Assembly (NCBI RefSeq): GCF_002288325.1
Contig: NZ_CP016780.1
Span: 372,001-436,000, forward strand
Length of the DNA: 64,000 bases
Direction: 5' to 3'
Source: Candidatus Planktophila lacus
GTDB taxonomy: Bacteria; Actinomycetota; Actinomycetes; Nanopelagicales; Nanopelagicaceae
Shown here in pieces: positions 1 through 7,870 of this stretch. Each line of letters opens with the position of its first letter. Position 1 is the stretch's first letter. The position numbers and the translations under genes are program-made. The notes under the pieces were generated by a model. That model was given only the letters and a program-made list of their open reading frames with translations, was not told the origin of the DNA and made no database searches.

Positions 1-611
1 TCGCATTCAGCGATATTTCCAATAGCGATCGTGCAATGTGAAAGCGCACGTTGCGCAGCAGCCCGAGCATCTTCTCTGCTCTTCCAGAACGATGGTCGAT
101 AATCTAGATCGATAATGGTTTCCTTTGCGCGGCCTCTTATCTCAAGCCACTGGAAGATACTTTCTGCAGTCGTTCCTTGAGAAAGCGCGCAGGCGCTGAC
201 CCAGAAGTTCTTAGCGCTCTTCAAAGTCTGGTCATCAATATCTGAGGCGATGAGTTGAGTATCAGGTGCTGACGGTTGGCGATGAAAAATTATCTTCGGA
301 TCTTCAGGTGGATCTTGTGAGGCAAGAACAACGGGAGTTAGTCCGCTTTCAGCAACCTTCACAAAACTTGTATCTACGCCAAAACTTTGCAGCTTATTAA
401 CTACAAACTCACCAAGTGGATCTACGCCAACCTTGGTAACAATCGCGCTCTTATGACCGAACCTTGCTGCGGCGACTGCAACATTTGTAGGAGATCCACC
501 AATAGATTTTTGAAAAGTCTGTGGCTGGCTAAAGGAGGTGTTTATCTGCTCCGAGAAAAGATCGACGCTTATTCGACCCACAGTTAACAGGTCGAGAGGG
601 GATGTCATCAT
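1..611 (-). CDS. iolC: 5-dehydro-2-deoxygluconokinase-like PfkB kinase (partial, C-terminus off left edge)
   Basis: My own translation of the minus strand gives 203 residues open to the left edge. The N-terminus carries GRISVDLF, GGSPTNVAVAAARFG and DLDYRPSFW, and the visible part ends AIGNIAEC, all as in actinobacterial IolC, which phosphorylates 5-dehydro-2-deoxy-D-gluconate in myo-inositol breakdown. This is a PfkB/ribokinase-fold cytosolic kinase; the catalytic GAGD region should lie beyond the edge. Two ATGs in tandem (611 and 608) follow a TTAGGAAA ribosome-binding site, so either could be used. It is divergent from the dehydrogenase at 707 and shares a 95-bp gap with it. A 2-keto-3-deoxygluconate kinase is the main alternative, which the dgo neighbours would favour, but the detailed motifs fit IolC better. 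Confidence 0.8.
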   Translation of the reverse strand, partial: MMTSPLDLLTVGRISVDLFSEQINTSFSQPQTFQKSIGGSPTNVAVAAARFGHKSAIVTKVGVDPLGEFVVNKLQSFGVDTSFVKVAESGLTPVVLASQDPPEDPKIIFHRQPSAPDTQLIASDIDDQTLKSAKNFWVSACALSQGTTAESIFQWLEIRGRAKETIIDLDYRPSFWKSREDARAAAQRALSHCTIAIGNIAEC

Positions 612-706
612 TTCCTAACTTAAAAGAACGGAGGAGCGCTTCATTATTTATAGCCCAAACTATATAGTGAAGGTCTTGCTTAGTGGAATACGGAGTAGTC
701 CAGCAG

Positions 707-1681
707 ATGAGAATTGCAGTCATTGGCGCTGGTCGAATGGGCGCTATTCGCGCCGAAGATTTGCTTTCAGGTGGCGCTGAAGTAACTCTCTTTAACCGCA
801 GAGATAATGTGGCGAAAGAGTTAGCTCAGAAATTGAATTGCAGTTCAGCGGAATATTCAGATCTTCTCAAGTTAAGTTTTGATGGTTATGTCGTGGCGAC
901 CGCGACAAATTCGCACATTGCAATTTTGGATCAGTTGATTCCCCTTGGAAAACCGATACTTTGCGAGAAACCAATTTCACTCACCGTTGAAGAGACAGAT
1001 TTAGTAATTGAGAAATGTAAAAAGCATGGAACAGAAATCCAGGTTGGATTTCAGCGGCGCTTTGATCCACCGATTTCCGTTGCTGCCAACAAAGTTTCTT
1101 CGGGCCAAGTTGGAACGCTCTACGCGATGCACATGTACGCACACGATCACCAACCTTCTACCTTGGAATTCCTAGAAGGTAGCGGCAGTATTTATCGCGA
1201 TCTACATGTTCATGATTTCGATCTTGTTAGATGGATTACTCAGAGCGAGATAAAAAAGGTCTATGCAACACAGTCTGTACGCGAACATCAACAATATGCA
1301 AAATACAACGATGCCGATGTTTCGCTAATCTCCCTAACCACCGAATCGGGAGTTCAAGTTGCAATAACTGGTACCCGCCATAATCCTATTGGCCACGATG
1401 TTCGCTTTGAAGTCTTTGGCTCTAAAGATTCAATTGCCGTAGGGCTAAATTTGAAGACACCGATTCACGATATTGAAGGGGAAATCGGCTTCAGCGAAAT
1501 CAGATACACCGGCTTTATTGAACGCTTCCGCCAAGCATTTGCTGAAGAATCTCACGCCTTCATTAAATTCGTAGAAGGAAAAACTCCAAACCCATGTCCG
1601 CCTATCAATGCGCGCCAAGCGCTTCGCGTGGCCATTGCTTGTGAAGAATCAATTCTTAGTGGTTCTGCAGTAGAATTGTAA
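707..1681 (+). CDS. Gfo/Idh/MocA family sugar dehydrogenase
   Basis: A 324-aa NAD(P)-dependent oxidoreductase. Residues 1-12 form the Rossmann motif MRIAVIGAGRMG, followed by the family EKPI lysine motif near residue 92 and the substrate-side segment DLHVHDFDLVRW near residue 170, as in inositol/galactose-type dehydrogenases. A GTG at 683 is in frame, but ATG 707 puts the Rossmann strand at the N-terminus and has GGAG 11 bp upstream. It starts a plus-strand run with dgoK, dgoA and dgoD. The context allows galactose oxidation to galactonolactone, as the first step of a De Ley-Doudoroff route, or inositol oxidation, because an iolC-like gene is divergent. The sequence alone does not choose between them. 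Confidence 0.8.
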   Translation: MRIAVIGAGRMGAIRAEDLLSGGAEVTLFNRRDNVAKELAQKLNCSSAEYSDLLKLSFDGYVVATATNSHIAILDQLIPLGKPILCEKPISLTVEETDLVIEKCKKHGTEIQVGFQRRFDPPISVAANKVSSGQVGTLYAMHMYAHDHQPSTLEFLEGSGSIYRDLHVHDFDLVRWITQSEIKKVYATQSVREHQQYAKYNDADVSLISLTTESGVQVAITGTRHNPIGHDVRFEVFGSKDSIAVGLNLKTPIHDIEGEIGFSEIRYTGFIERFRQAFAEESHAFIKFVEGKTPNPCPPINARQALRVAIACEESILSGSAVEL

Positions 1682-1685
1682 TCTG

Positions 1686-2546
1686 ATGAAGTTTGTAGCG
1701 ATTGACTGGGGAACTTCATCCTTTCGCGCTTGGTTGATTGAACGCGATCAAATCTCTGACTATCTCCAAACCGATCAGGGCGTTAAGAACTTCGCCTCCG
1801 GCTCTCATAGCGCCTATCTAATTGAAGTCTTAGGTAAGTGGCAAGGACAATACGATCGCATCATCGCAATAGGAATGATTGGTTCGAGTATTGGTCTTTA
1901 TGAGACTGATTTCTCTCCACTGCCGATTGATATCGATGAAGTAAGCAACTCTCTTATTCAAGTACCAAACTTTGAACCAGCTCTTTACATCGTGCCAGGT
2001 GTTTCAAAGGCTGGAGATGTAATGCGTGGGGAAGAGTCACAATCTCTTGCTTCAGGGCTTGAAAATGGGCTAGTTATATCGCCTGGAACACATAGTAAAT
2101 GGGTTGAAATTAAGAGCGGAAAGATTACAGATTTTCGAACCTATCTAACTGGAGAGCTCTTTGAAATACTGAGAAATCACAGCACTCTTTCCAAGGCAAC
2201 TGATTCATCAGCAAAATTAGTTGCCTCCGGAGATTTTGTAGAAGGCCTTAACGCACAAACCTCTGACTTAACGCATGATTTATTTGCAATCCGCGCCAAC
2301 TGGTTACAAGGCAAGACCGAGGATGCATCGCGCGAATACCTCTCTGGGCTATTGATCGGCGCCGAAATCAAGTCTGCAAAGAGTTGGTGTCAGGCAAGTG
2401 AGGCAAGGATTGTCGCATCGGATTCTCTTGCCGAAATCTATATATTTGCGCTTTCCCACTTTGGAATTAAAGCAACCGTTGAAAATAGTGGACAACTAAT
2501 CAATTACTTCGTAGCGCTAGCGAAAAAGGTGGAGAGTAAATCATGA
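1686..2546 (+). CDS. dgoK: 2-dehydro-3-deoxygalactonokinase
   Basis: A 286-aa protein of the DgoK family, which phosphorylates 2-keto-3-deoxygalactonate with ATP. Visible hallmarks are AIDWGTSSFRAWL at the N-terminus, MRGEESQ near residue 116, SPGTHSKW near residue 140 and YLTGELFEIL near residue 160, in the expected order. Family members are about 290-330 aa, so this one is compact but complete. It starts 4 bp after the dehydrogenase stop and overlaps the aldolase start by 4 bp (ATGA), so translation is probably coupled. Together with dgoA and dgoD it completes conversion of galactonate to central intermediates. Confidence 0.87.
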   Translation: MKFVAIDWGTSSFRAWLIERDQISDYLQTDQGVKNFASGSHSAYLIEVLGKWQGQYDRIIAIGMIGSSIGLYETDFSPLPIDIDEVSNSLIQVPNFEPALYIVPGVSKAGDVMRGEESQSLASGLENGLVISPGTHSKWVEIKSGKITDFRTYLTGELFEILRNHSTLSKATDSSAKLVASGDFVEGLNAQTSDLTHDLFAIRANWLQGKTEDASREYLSGLLIGAEIKSAKSWCQASEARIVASDSLAEIYIFALSHFGIKATVENSGQLINYFVALAKKVESKS

Positions 2547-3178
2547 ATACATCTGAGCAACTCTTTAGTAATCTGAAATCTGCCCCAATCATCGCAATCC
2601 TTAGGGGAGTAACTCCAGATAAAGTCTTGGAGGTGGGAGATCTTCTAATTTCTGCAGGCGTTAAAGTTATCGAAGTTCCACTTAATAGTCCCGATGCCTT
2701 TTTAAGTATTAAAGCCCTGCGTGGCCATCTTTCGCCAGATTTCACCGTTGGCGCAGGTACTGTGTTAACAGTCAGCGATGTAGAAAAGATTGCCAAGGCA
2801 GGTGCTGAAATTTGTATCAGCCCTAACCTTGATTTAGAAGTTGTCTCAGCTGCCCAGAAACTTGGATTAATCCCTGTACCGGGAGTAGCAACTTCTTCAG
2901 AGTTCTTTGAAGCCTATAAACATGGCGTCAGAACTATGAAGTTATTCCCGTTCTCCAATCTAGGCGTTCCATTTATGAAAGCACTGCAATCAGTTTCACC
3001 AAAAGATGCACACTTAATTCCAGTCGGTGGGGTTTCTGTTGAAGATACTTTTGAACTTGTTCAATCAGGTGCGCTAGCAGTTGGTATCGGTAATTCACTT
3101 TACGATCCAAAAATATCAAACGATGAATTTATTGAACGCTGTTCAAGTACCAAGAAAGTAATTGCTAGATTTGCTTGA
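2543..3178 (+). CDS. dgoA: 2-dehydro-3-deoxy-6-phosphogalactonate (KDPG/KDPGal) aldolase
   Basis: A 211-aa class I aldolase of the Eda/DgoA family. It cleaves 2-keto-3-deoxy-6-phosphogalactonate (or gluconate) to pyruvate and glyceraldehyde-3-phosphate. The sequence shows PIIAILRGVTPDK near residue 15 and IEVPLNSPD near residue 45, the latter typical of DgoA rather than Eda. It also has GAGTVLT, PGVATSSEF and the Schiff-base lysine in TMKLFPFS near residue 133. Its ATG overlaps the dgoK stop. The operon position supports the galactonate assignment, although KDPG aldolases often accept both epimers. No terminator follows; 71 bp separate it from dgoD. Confidence 0.87.
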   Translation: MNTSEQLFSNLKSAPIIAILRGVTPDKVLEVGDLLISAGVKVIEVPLNSPDAFLSIKALRGHLSPDFTVGAGTVLTVSDVEKIAKAGAEICISPNLDLEVVSAAQKLGLIPVPGVATSSEFFEAYKHGVRTMKLFPFSNLGVPFMKALQSVSPKDAHLIPVGGVSVEDTFELVQSGALAVGIGNSLYDPKISNDEFIERCSSTKKVIARFA

Positions 3179-3249
3179 TTAAGGTTATTGCCAAGATTAG
3201 ACTTCATAAATACTTAGAAATCACTTAATTTAAATTATTGGGGGCTATC

Positions 3250-4434
3250 TTGAAAGTTACTAAGTTCGAATTATTTTTCGTTGCCCACCGCTGGCTCTTT
3301 CTAAAGATTGAAACCGATGAAGGTATTTCTGGTTGGGGCGAGCCTGTACTTGAAGGCAAGGCGCTCACGGTAGCCACAGCAGTCGACGAATTAATGGACC
3401 ACGTAATTGGTAAAGATCCATTCCAGATCGAACGTCACTGGCAGAGAATGAAGAAGGGTTCCTTCTATCGTGGAGGCGCAATCATGGATTCGGCCATCTC
3501 AGGCATTGATCAAGCGCTCTGGGATATAAAAGGCAAAGCTCTAGGTGTACCTGTCTATCAATTACTTGGCGGACAAGTTCGCGATCGAGTGCGCATTTAT
3601 GGCCATGTTGGTGGAGTTGGCGGAAAAGATGGATACACCCACAATCCAATCGCCGAAGATATTAAAGAGATCTTGGCTAACGCCGATACTCAGTTAGCAA
3701 GAGGCTTAACCGCACTTAAATTTGCGCCTTCTGATGGCTTAGAACATATAGACACCGCGCAAGAGCTAAAAAATATTGTTGCTCGCGTTACTGCGGTTAG
3801 AGAACATGTCGGCGATAAAATCGATATCGCACTTGATTTCCATGGCCGCTTTAGCCTTGCTATGGCTCGCAGAGTCTTCCCTTACCTAGAGCCATTAAAT
3901 CTTTTATTTATTGAAGAACCGGTTCTTCCTGAATTTTCTGACAAGTTTGATTTGATCGTGGCTTCCACATCTACCCCGATTGCAACTGGAGAGCGCCTCT
4001 TCGATCGAAAAGATTACAAAGATGTGCTTCGCTCTGGAATCGCCGTTGCTCAGCCTGATTTGAGTCATGCTGGCGGCATCTCTGAATGTCGCAGAATTGC
4101 AACAATGGCTGAAACTTACGATGTCGCCGTTGCTCCGCACTGCCCACTTGGACCGATCGCCCTTGCAGCATGCTTGCAATTAGATTTTGCTACCCCGAAC
4201 TTCTTAATTCAAGAACAAGTACTTGGCCTTGGTCGCGGCAATAACGGTTCGCTAATGAAGTATTTAGTTGACTACTCCGTCTTTGATGCACCCGATGGAT
4301 ATATCGAACTTATGACTAAGCCAGGTTTAGGTATTGAAGTAGATGAAGCAGAGGTTCGTAAGGCCGCTGAAAACGGACATCGTTGGCGCAATCCTGACTG
4401 GACGCACCACGATGGATCACTTGCAGAGTGGTAA
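3250..4434 (+). CDS. dgoD: D-galactonate dehydratase (enolase superfamily)
   Basis: A 394-aa member of the mandelate racemase/enolase superfamily that dehydrates D-galactonate to 2-keto-3-deoxygalactonate. Family segments include FLKIETDEGISGWGEPV, FYRGGAIMDSAISGIDQALW, the metal/catalytic strand ALDFHGRF near residue 196, IEEPV near 223, TGERLFDR, PDLSHAGGISE and APHCPLGP. The reading frame also allows TTG 3238, but TTG 3250 gives MKVTKFELF, which lines up with DgoD N-termini, and GGGGG sits about 7 bp upstream. The stop lies only 3 bp from the stop of the convergent permease gene, with no terminator between. Confidence 0.88.
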   Translation: MKVTKFELFFVAHRWLFLKIETDEGISGWGEPVLEGKALTVATAVDELMDHVIGKDPFQIERHWQRMKKGSFYRGGAIMDSAISGIDQALWDIKGKALGVPVYQLLGGQVRDRVRIYGHVGGVGGKDGYTHNPIAEDIKEILANADTQLARGLTALKFAPSDGLEHIDTAQELKNIVARVTAVREHVGDKIDIALDFHGRFSLAMARRVFPYLEPLNLLFIEEPVLPEFSDKFDLIVASTSTPIATGERLFDRKDYKDVLRSGIAVAQPDLSHAGGISECRRIATMAETYDVAVAPHCPLGPIALAACLQLDFATPNFLIQEQVLGLGRGNNGSLMKYLVDYSVFDAPDGYIELMTKPGLGIEVDEAEVRKAAENGHRWRNPDWTHHDGSLAEW

Positions 4435-4437
4435 GAC

Positions 4438-5343
4438 TTACTCTTTAACCGCTCCGGCTGACAGGCCGCTAATGAAATATCTATTGAAGAAGATAAAGAT
4501 GATTGTTAGCGGAATTAGCGCATATAACGATGCTGCCATTAACTGCGCCCAATCGATTCTATATTCGCCAACTAGCTGACCGATGCCAACCGGCACTGTC
4601 TTCATCTCTTCATCTTGGGTTAGAACAAGTGCAAATATGTACTCGTTCCAGCCAGATATAAATGAATAGATTGTTGTTGCAGCAAGTCCTGGCCAGGAGA
4701 GCGGAAGAATCACGCTACGGAAGATTCTAAAGCGCCCTGCGCCATCGATCTGTGCCGCAAGATCTAGATCTTTGGAAATTCCGTCGAAGTAACCACGCAT
4801 CATCCAAGTACAGAATGGGATGGTAAATGAGACATAGGTAATGATTAGCGCCGCGTGGGTGTTAATCAAACCGAAGGTCATATAGATCTTGTAGAAAGGA
4901 ATCAATAACATAATCGATGGGAATAGCTGGCTAGCGAGCAGAAAAGCCATAAATGTTCCGTGGCCTCTAAATTTAAATCTAGATAGCCCATAAGCCGCAA
5001 ATGCCGAGAATGTAACGGAGATGAAGGTTGCGGCGCTAACGACTATCAGCGAGTTGCGGAAGTAAGCCAAGAATGGGTGATCAATCCAAACCTGTTTGAA
5101 AGCATGAAGCGTTGGATTCTCAGGAATAATCTGAGGAGGAAGTGAGAAGAGATCCTCTTCATTCTTTAGAGATGTAGAAATAATCCAAAGTATTGGAAAG
5201 AGGATGAGAGCAGAGAAGAAGAAAAGGACGCTATAACTTGTGAGGTTGGTTATCTTCCGAGCGACCTTTACATCGCTCATTAGCCCGTACTTCTTCTCGT
5301 TAGCCATCGGTTCTTTAATCAATGTCTCTTTAATCGTTGTCAT
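4438..5343 (-). CDS. Carbohydrate ABC transporter permease, MalG-like
   Basis: A 301-aa inner-membrane subunit of a CUT1-type sugar importer. Six hydrophobic segments are visible, from VLFFFSALILFPILWII near residue 40 to LIPLTIIFIFFNRYFISG at the C-terminus. The cytoplasmic EAA-type loop DLAAQIDGAGRFRIF lies near residue 200, where the ATPase docks. It overlaps the MalF-like gene by 14 bp. An internal ATG (MANEKK) is a possible alternative start. No ATPase gene is present in this cluster, so the importer probably borrows a shared MsmK/UgpC-type ATPase encoded elsewhere. Confidence 0.88.
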   Translation of the reverse strand: MTTIKETLIKEPMANEKKYGLMSDVKVARKITNLTSYSVLFFFSALILFPILWIISTSLKNEEDLFSLPPQIIPENPTLHAFKQVWIDHPFLAYFRNSLIVVSAATFISVTFSAFAAYGLSRFKFRGHGTFMAFLLASQLFPSIMLLIPFYKIYMTFGLINTHAALIITYVSFTIPFCTWMMRGYFDGISKDLDLAAQIDGAGRFRIFRSVILPLSWPGLAATTIYSFISGWNEYIFALVLTQDEEMKTVPVGIGQLVGEYRIDWAQLMAASLYALIPLTIIFIFFNRYFISGLSAGAVKE

Positions 5344-6211
5344 TGCGAATCGCCCTTGAGTAGAAGTAACTTGCCGCTAGGAGAATAGTCAAGATAATTA
5401 CCGACTCAGCAGCTGCTTTGCCGAAGTTGAAGTCTCCAAAGGCCTGCTGATAAATACTGATAGAGACAACCTTGGTTGCGCCAGCAGGTCCACCGGAAGT
5501 CATCAACCAAATCACCGTGAAGTGCTTAAACCACCAAGCAGTTTCAAGGATGCAGGTAACTAAAAATATAGGGCGCAAGCCTGGAAGTGTTATATGTCTG
5601 AACTGCTGGATACGAGTTGCGCCATCGATTGCAGCAGCCTCGTAACGCTCTGAAGGGATGTTCTTCATTCCAGCCAACATCATGATCATGACGATTGGAT
5701 AGCCTTTCCAGGTTGCAACGAAGATAACACCGACTAGGGCAGAAGTGCTCGAATCGAACCAGGAAACATCGGAATCAATCAGACCTACGGTGTTTAAAAT
5801 GTAATTGATCAGCCCATATGTTGGGTTAAAGAGCCACTTCCAGATAAGCGCAACGACAACCTCGGGTAGAAGCCAAGGAAGCATCAAGATAATTTTAAAA
5901 GTTGTAGCAAATTTTAGATTCTGATTCAAAATTACAGCCAGTAGAAGGCCGACCACAAAATTGCCAACTACTACAAAGAAAGCGAAGGTTAAGCTGATTT
6001 TGAGCGAATTTAAGAACTCTGCATCTGTCAGCAGCTCGGCATAATAACGAGCACCAACAAACTTCCATTCACTTATTAGGTTGGTGCGCTGCATACTGAT
6101 GAAGATCGCATAGCCAAGTGGATATATGATCAAAGAGAAAACAATTAATAAAGTGGGCAAAGTGAAGAAGTAGCCGGAACGGCTTTCCCGCTTTTTAAAT
6201 GCGCTTTTCAT
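5330..6211 (-). CDS. Carbohydrate ABC transporter permease, MalF-like
   Basis: A 293-aa permease of the CUT1 family and partner of the MalG-like subunit downstream. The first membrane segment (YFFTLPTLLIVFSLIIYPLG) follows a basic N-terminus, and the EAA loop EAAAIDGATRIQQF is near residue 190. It lies between the solute-binding protein gene and the second permease, in the usual order for sugar importers. A perfect 18-bp hairpin at 6248-6287 separates it from the binding-protein gene, which probably lowers its expression relative to that gene. Confidence 0.88.
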   Translation of the reverse strand: MKSAFKKRESRSGYFFTLPTLLIVFSLIIYPLGYAIFISMQRTNLISEWKFVGARYYAELLTDAEFLNSLKISLTFAFFVVVGNFVVGLLLAVILNQNLKFATTFKIILMLPWLLPEVVVALIWKWLFNPTYGLINYILNTVGLIDSDVSWFDSSTSALVGVIFVATWKGYPIVMIMMLAGMKNIPSERYEAAAIDGATRIQQFRHITLPGLRPIFLVTCILETAWWFKHFTVIWLMTSGGPAGATKVVSISIYQQAFGDFNFGKAAAESVIILTILLAASYFYSRAIRNDND

Positions 6212-6247
6212 ATTCCCTCTCTAAAGAAAATTTAGTGTTATGAAAGA

Positions 6248-6287
6248 GTGACATCGGGAAGAGAATTTCTTCTCTTCCCGATGTCAC
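6248..6287 (-). terminator. Perfect intercistronic hairpin after the sugar-binding protein gene
   Basis: GTGACATCGGGAAGAGAA (6248-6265) and its exact complement (6270-6287) form an 18-bp stem with a 4-nt loop. No uridine run follows on the minus strand (TCTTTCATAA), so a complete Rho-independent stop is unlikely. Its position between a binding-protein gene and the permease genes fits partial attenuation or protection of the upstream mRNA from 3' decay, which raises the binding protein over the permeases. Confidence 0.75.
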
Positions 6288-6312
6288 ATTCCCTCAATTT
6301 ACAGACAGACGG

Positions 6313-7638
6313 TTACCCGTTATCAGCGATAATCTTTCGCGCCTTTTCAGCCTGTTCTTTAGCGATCTGATCAATCGTCTTATCACCCTTTATCGCCGCC
6401 TGGTAGGCAGGAGATGCGAGAATTGCGATTGAGTTGTACCAAGGAATCTGTGGGTTAGAGAAGACTTTGCCTTCTCCCGCCTTCACAAAACCAAGGCTCA
6501 TTTCTGAGTTAACTTGTGGATCAGCTTGTGCATCCAAACGAGAAGGAATGCGGTAGGTAACGTCGTTAATGCGAAGTTGATTTTCCTTATTCAAAAGGAA
6601 CTTCATATACGCAATAGCAGCCGCACGGTGCTTACTCTTTCGAGCAATGGCATAACCTGACTGGTTCAAGCTAGTAGTTGCAGAAACTCCGGCTGCTGCA
6701 GGAATTGGCGCTCCGGCCAACTTACCTTTAGCTGCTGGGTTAGCTGTCAGGGCAACGCCAATTGTGTGAGGGCCAGTGATCATCATCGCTGCTTGTCCCT
6801 TACCAATCTGTACAGATGCTTCTGGGTATCCAGTTTGGAACTGACCTGGAGGAACGCAACCGACATCAACTGCATCCTTGTAAAGCTTAAGTGCAGCCTT
6901 CCATCCCGGAGAGTCAATTTCTGTGACCCATTTACCAGCAGAATTCTTGCCGACATCTACTGCTCCCATGTTGCGAGCAATTGTGTTAAATCGACCTTGA
7001 CCAGAACCATTGTCGGTTCCAACCATTGCCCATCCATATTGATCGATCTTTCCATCGCCATCAGTATCTTTTGTAAGAGCCTTACATACTGTGATGAACT
7101 CTTCGAATGACTTAGGTGGCTTTACACCAGCCTTAGCAAAGAGGTCTGTGCGATACAAAATCGCTGTTGGAATGCTAAACCAAGGTGCAGAATAGATTTT
7201 TCCGCCGATAGTCATTTCGCCAACATTTTCCTTAGCAAAACCATCTATGTAATCCTGACCTAGAGCAGCGCGGAGTTCCAGAGGAATATTTAGCGCTGCC
7301 ATCTTCACTGTATTAACAGCATCTGATGCATACATATCTGGAACGTTGCCAGCAATCGCCATTGCAGTGAGCTTTGTTACCAAATCGTTTGCTGGAACGC
7401 CAACAAACTTAATCTTAGTCTTTGGGCAAGCTTTCATGAATTTATCGGCAATTTCTTGCTCGACTAATCCATCTGGCTTCTCCAAAATAACAGTTGAAAG
7501 AACCGTTAAGGTTCCGGTAAATCTTGGACAGAACGAGGGGGTTATTGCAGCAGAAGCGGAGTTCAATGAAATTGTTCCGCTTACAGCAACGAGAGTTGCA
7601 GAGGCAACTGCAATAAACTTCCGTTTAGTTGCGCGCAT
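6313..7638 (-). CDS. Extracellular sugar-binding protein of ABC transporter
   Basis: A 441-aa family 1 solute-binding protein. Residues 1-30 form a signal peptide: basic MRATKRK, a hydrophobic stretch and a SASA cleavage motif. The mature part has SBP_bac_1 features such as FMKACPKTKIKFVGVPANDL, DMYASDAVNTVKMA, the calcium-loop-like DTDGDGKIDQYGW and GQAAMMITGPHTIG. No lipobox cysteine is present; C37 sits in SFCPRF, which does not fit. It heads a minus-strand operon with the two permeases. The ligand is a carbohydrate of unknown identity; the neighbouring dgo genes suggest a galactose- or galactonate-containing substrate. Confidence 0.88.
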   Translation of the reverse strand: MRATKRKFIAVASATLVAVSGTISLNSASAAITPSFCPRFTGTLTVLSTVILEKPDGLVEQEIADKFMKACPKTKIKFVGVPANDLVTKLTAMAIAGNVPDMYASDAVNTVKMAALNIPLELRAALGQDYIDGFAKENVGEMTIGGKIYSAPWFSIPTAILYRTDLFAKAGVKPPKSFEEFITVCKALTKDTDGDGKIDQYGWAMVGTDNGSGQGRFNTIARNMGAVDVGKNSAGKWVTEIDSPGWKAALKLYKDAVDVGCVPPGQFQTGYPEASVQIGKGQAAMMITGPHTIGVALTANPAAKGKLAGAPIPAAAGVSATTSLNQSGYAIARKSKHRAAAIAYMKFLLNKENQLRINDVTYRIPSRLDAQADPQVNSEMSLGFVKAGEGKVFSNPQIPWYNSIAILASPAYQAAIKGDKTIDQIAKEQAEKARKIIADNG

Positions 7639-7729
7639 TGTCGACCTTTCTCTTCAAGTTGATTTCCAAATGCATAGTCAAATTACTGCACAAATTGTTC
7701 AATAACTAGCAATTAAAGAAAAAATTTTT

Positions 7730-7759
7730 GTTATAAAAACAAAGGGTTGAAACGTTCAA
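7730..7759 (-). promoter_or_regulatory. Predicted promoter of the sugar ABC operon
   Basis: On the minus strand TTGAAC (7759-7754) and TATAAC (7735-7730) are 18 bp apart, close to sigma-70-type -35 and -10 boxes. The -35 box lies inside operator-like palindrome 1, so a bound repressor would block RNA polymerase. The predicted leader before the ATG at 7638 is about 85 nt. Confidence 0.5.
7747..7759. promoter_or_regulatory. Operator-like palindrome 1 (LacI family)
   Basis: TTGAAACGTTCAA has complementary arms TTGAA/TTCAA around a 3-bp centre with a CG-containing core, a common form for LacI-family sites. It overlaps the predicted -35 box of the ABC operon and lies 112 bp before the lacI-family gene. 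Confidence 0.6.
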
Positions 7760-7773
7760 AATGAAGTTCCATT

Positions 7774-7786
7774 TTGAACTGTTCAA
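7774..7786. promoter_or_regulatory. Operator-like palindrome 2 (LacI family)
   Basis: TTGAACTGTTCAA is a perfect odd palindrome with the same TTGAA/TTCAA arms as palindrome 1. The two centres are 27 bp apart, so two dimers would bind at a similar helical phase on the divergent regulatory region. Confidence 0.6.
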
Positions 7787-7870
7787 CGATGCAACGAATT
7801 ACGGGGTGTATTCCATGCTTAAAAATAGCCTTTCCTTGACTTATCACCCCGTAGGGCGAAAAATTCCCAC

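Noticed and set aside
4434-4440. Terminator between dgoD and the permease gene
   Set aside because: The gap is only 3 bp and no hairpin with a T run is present.
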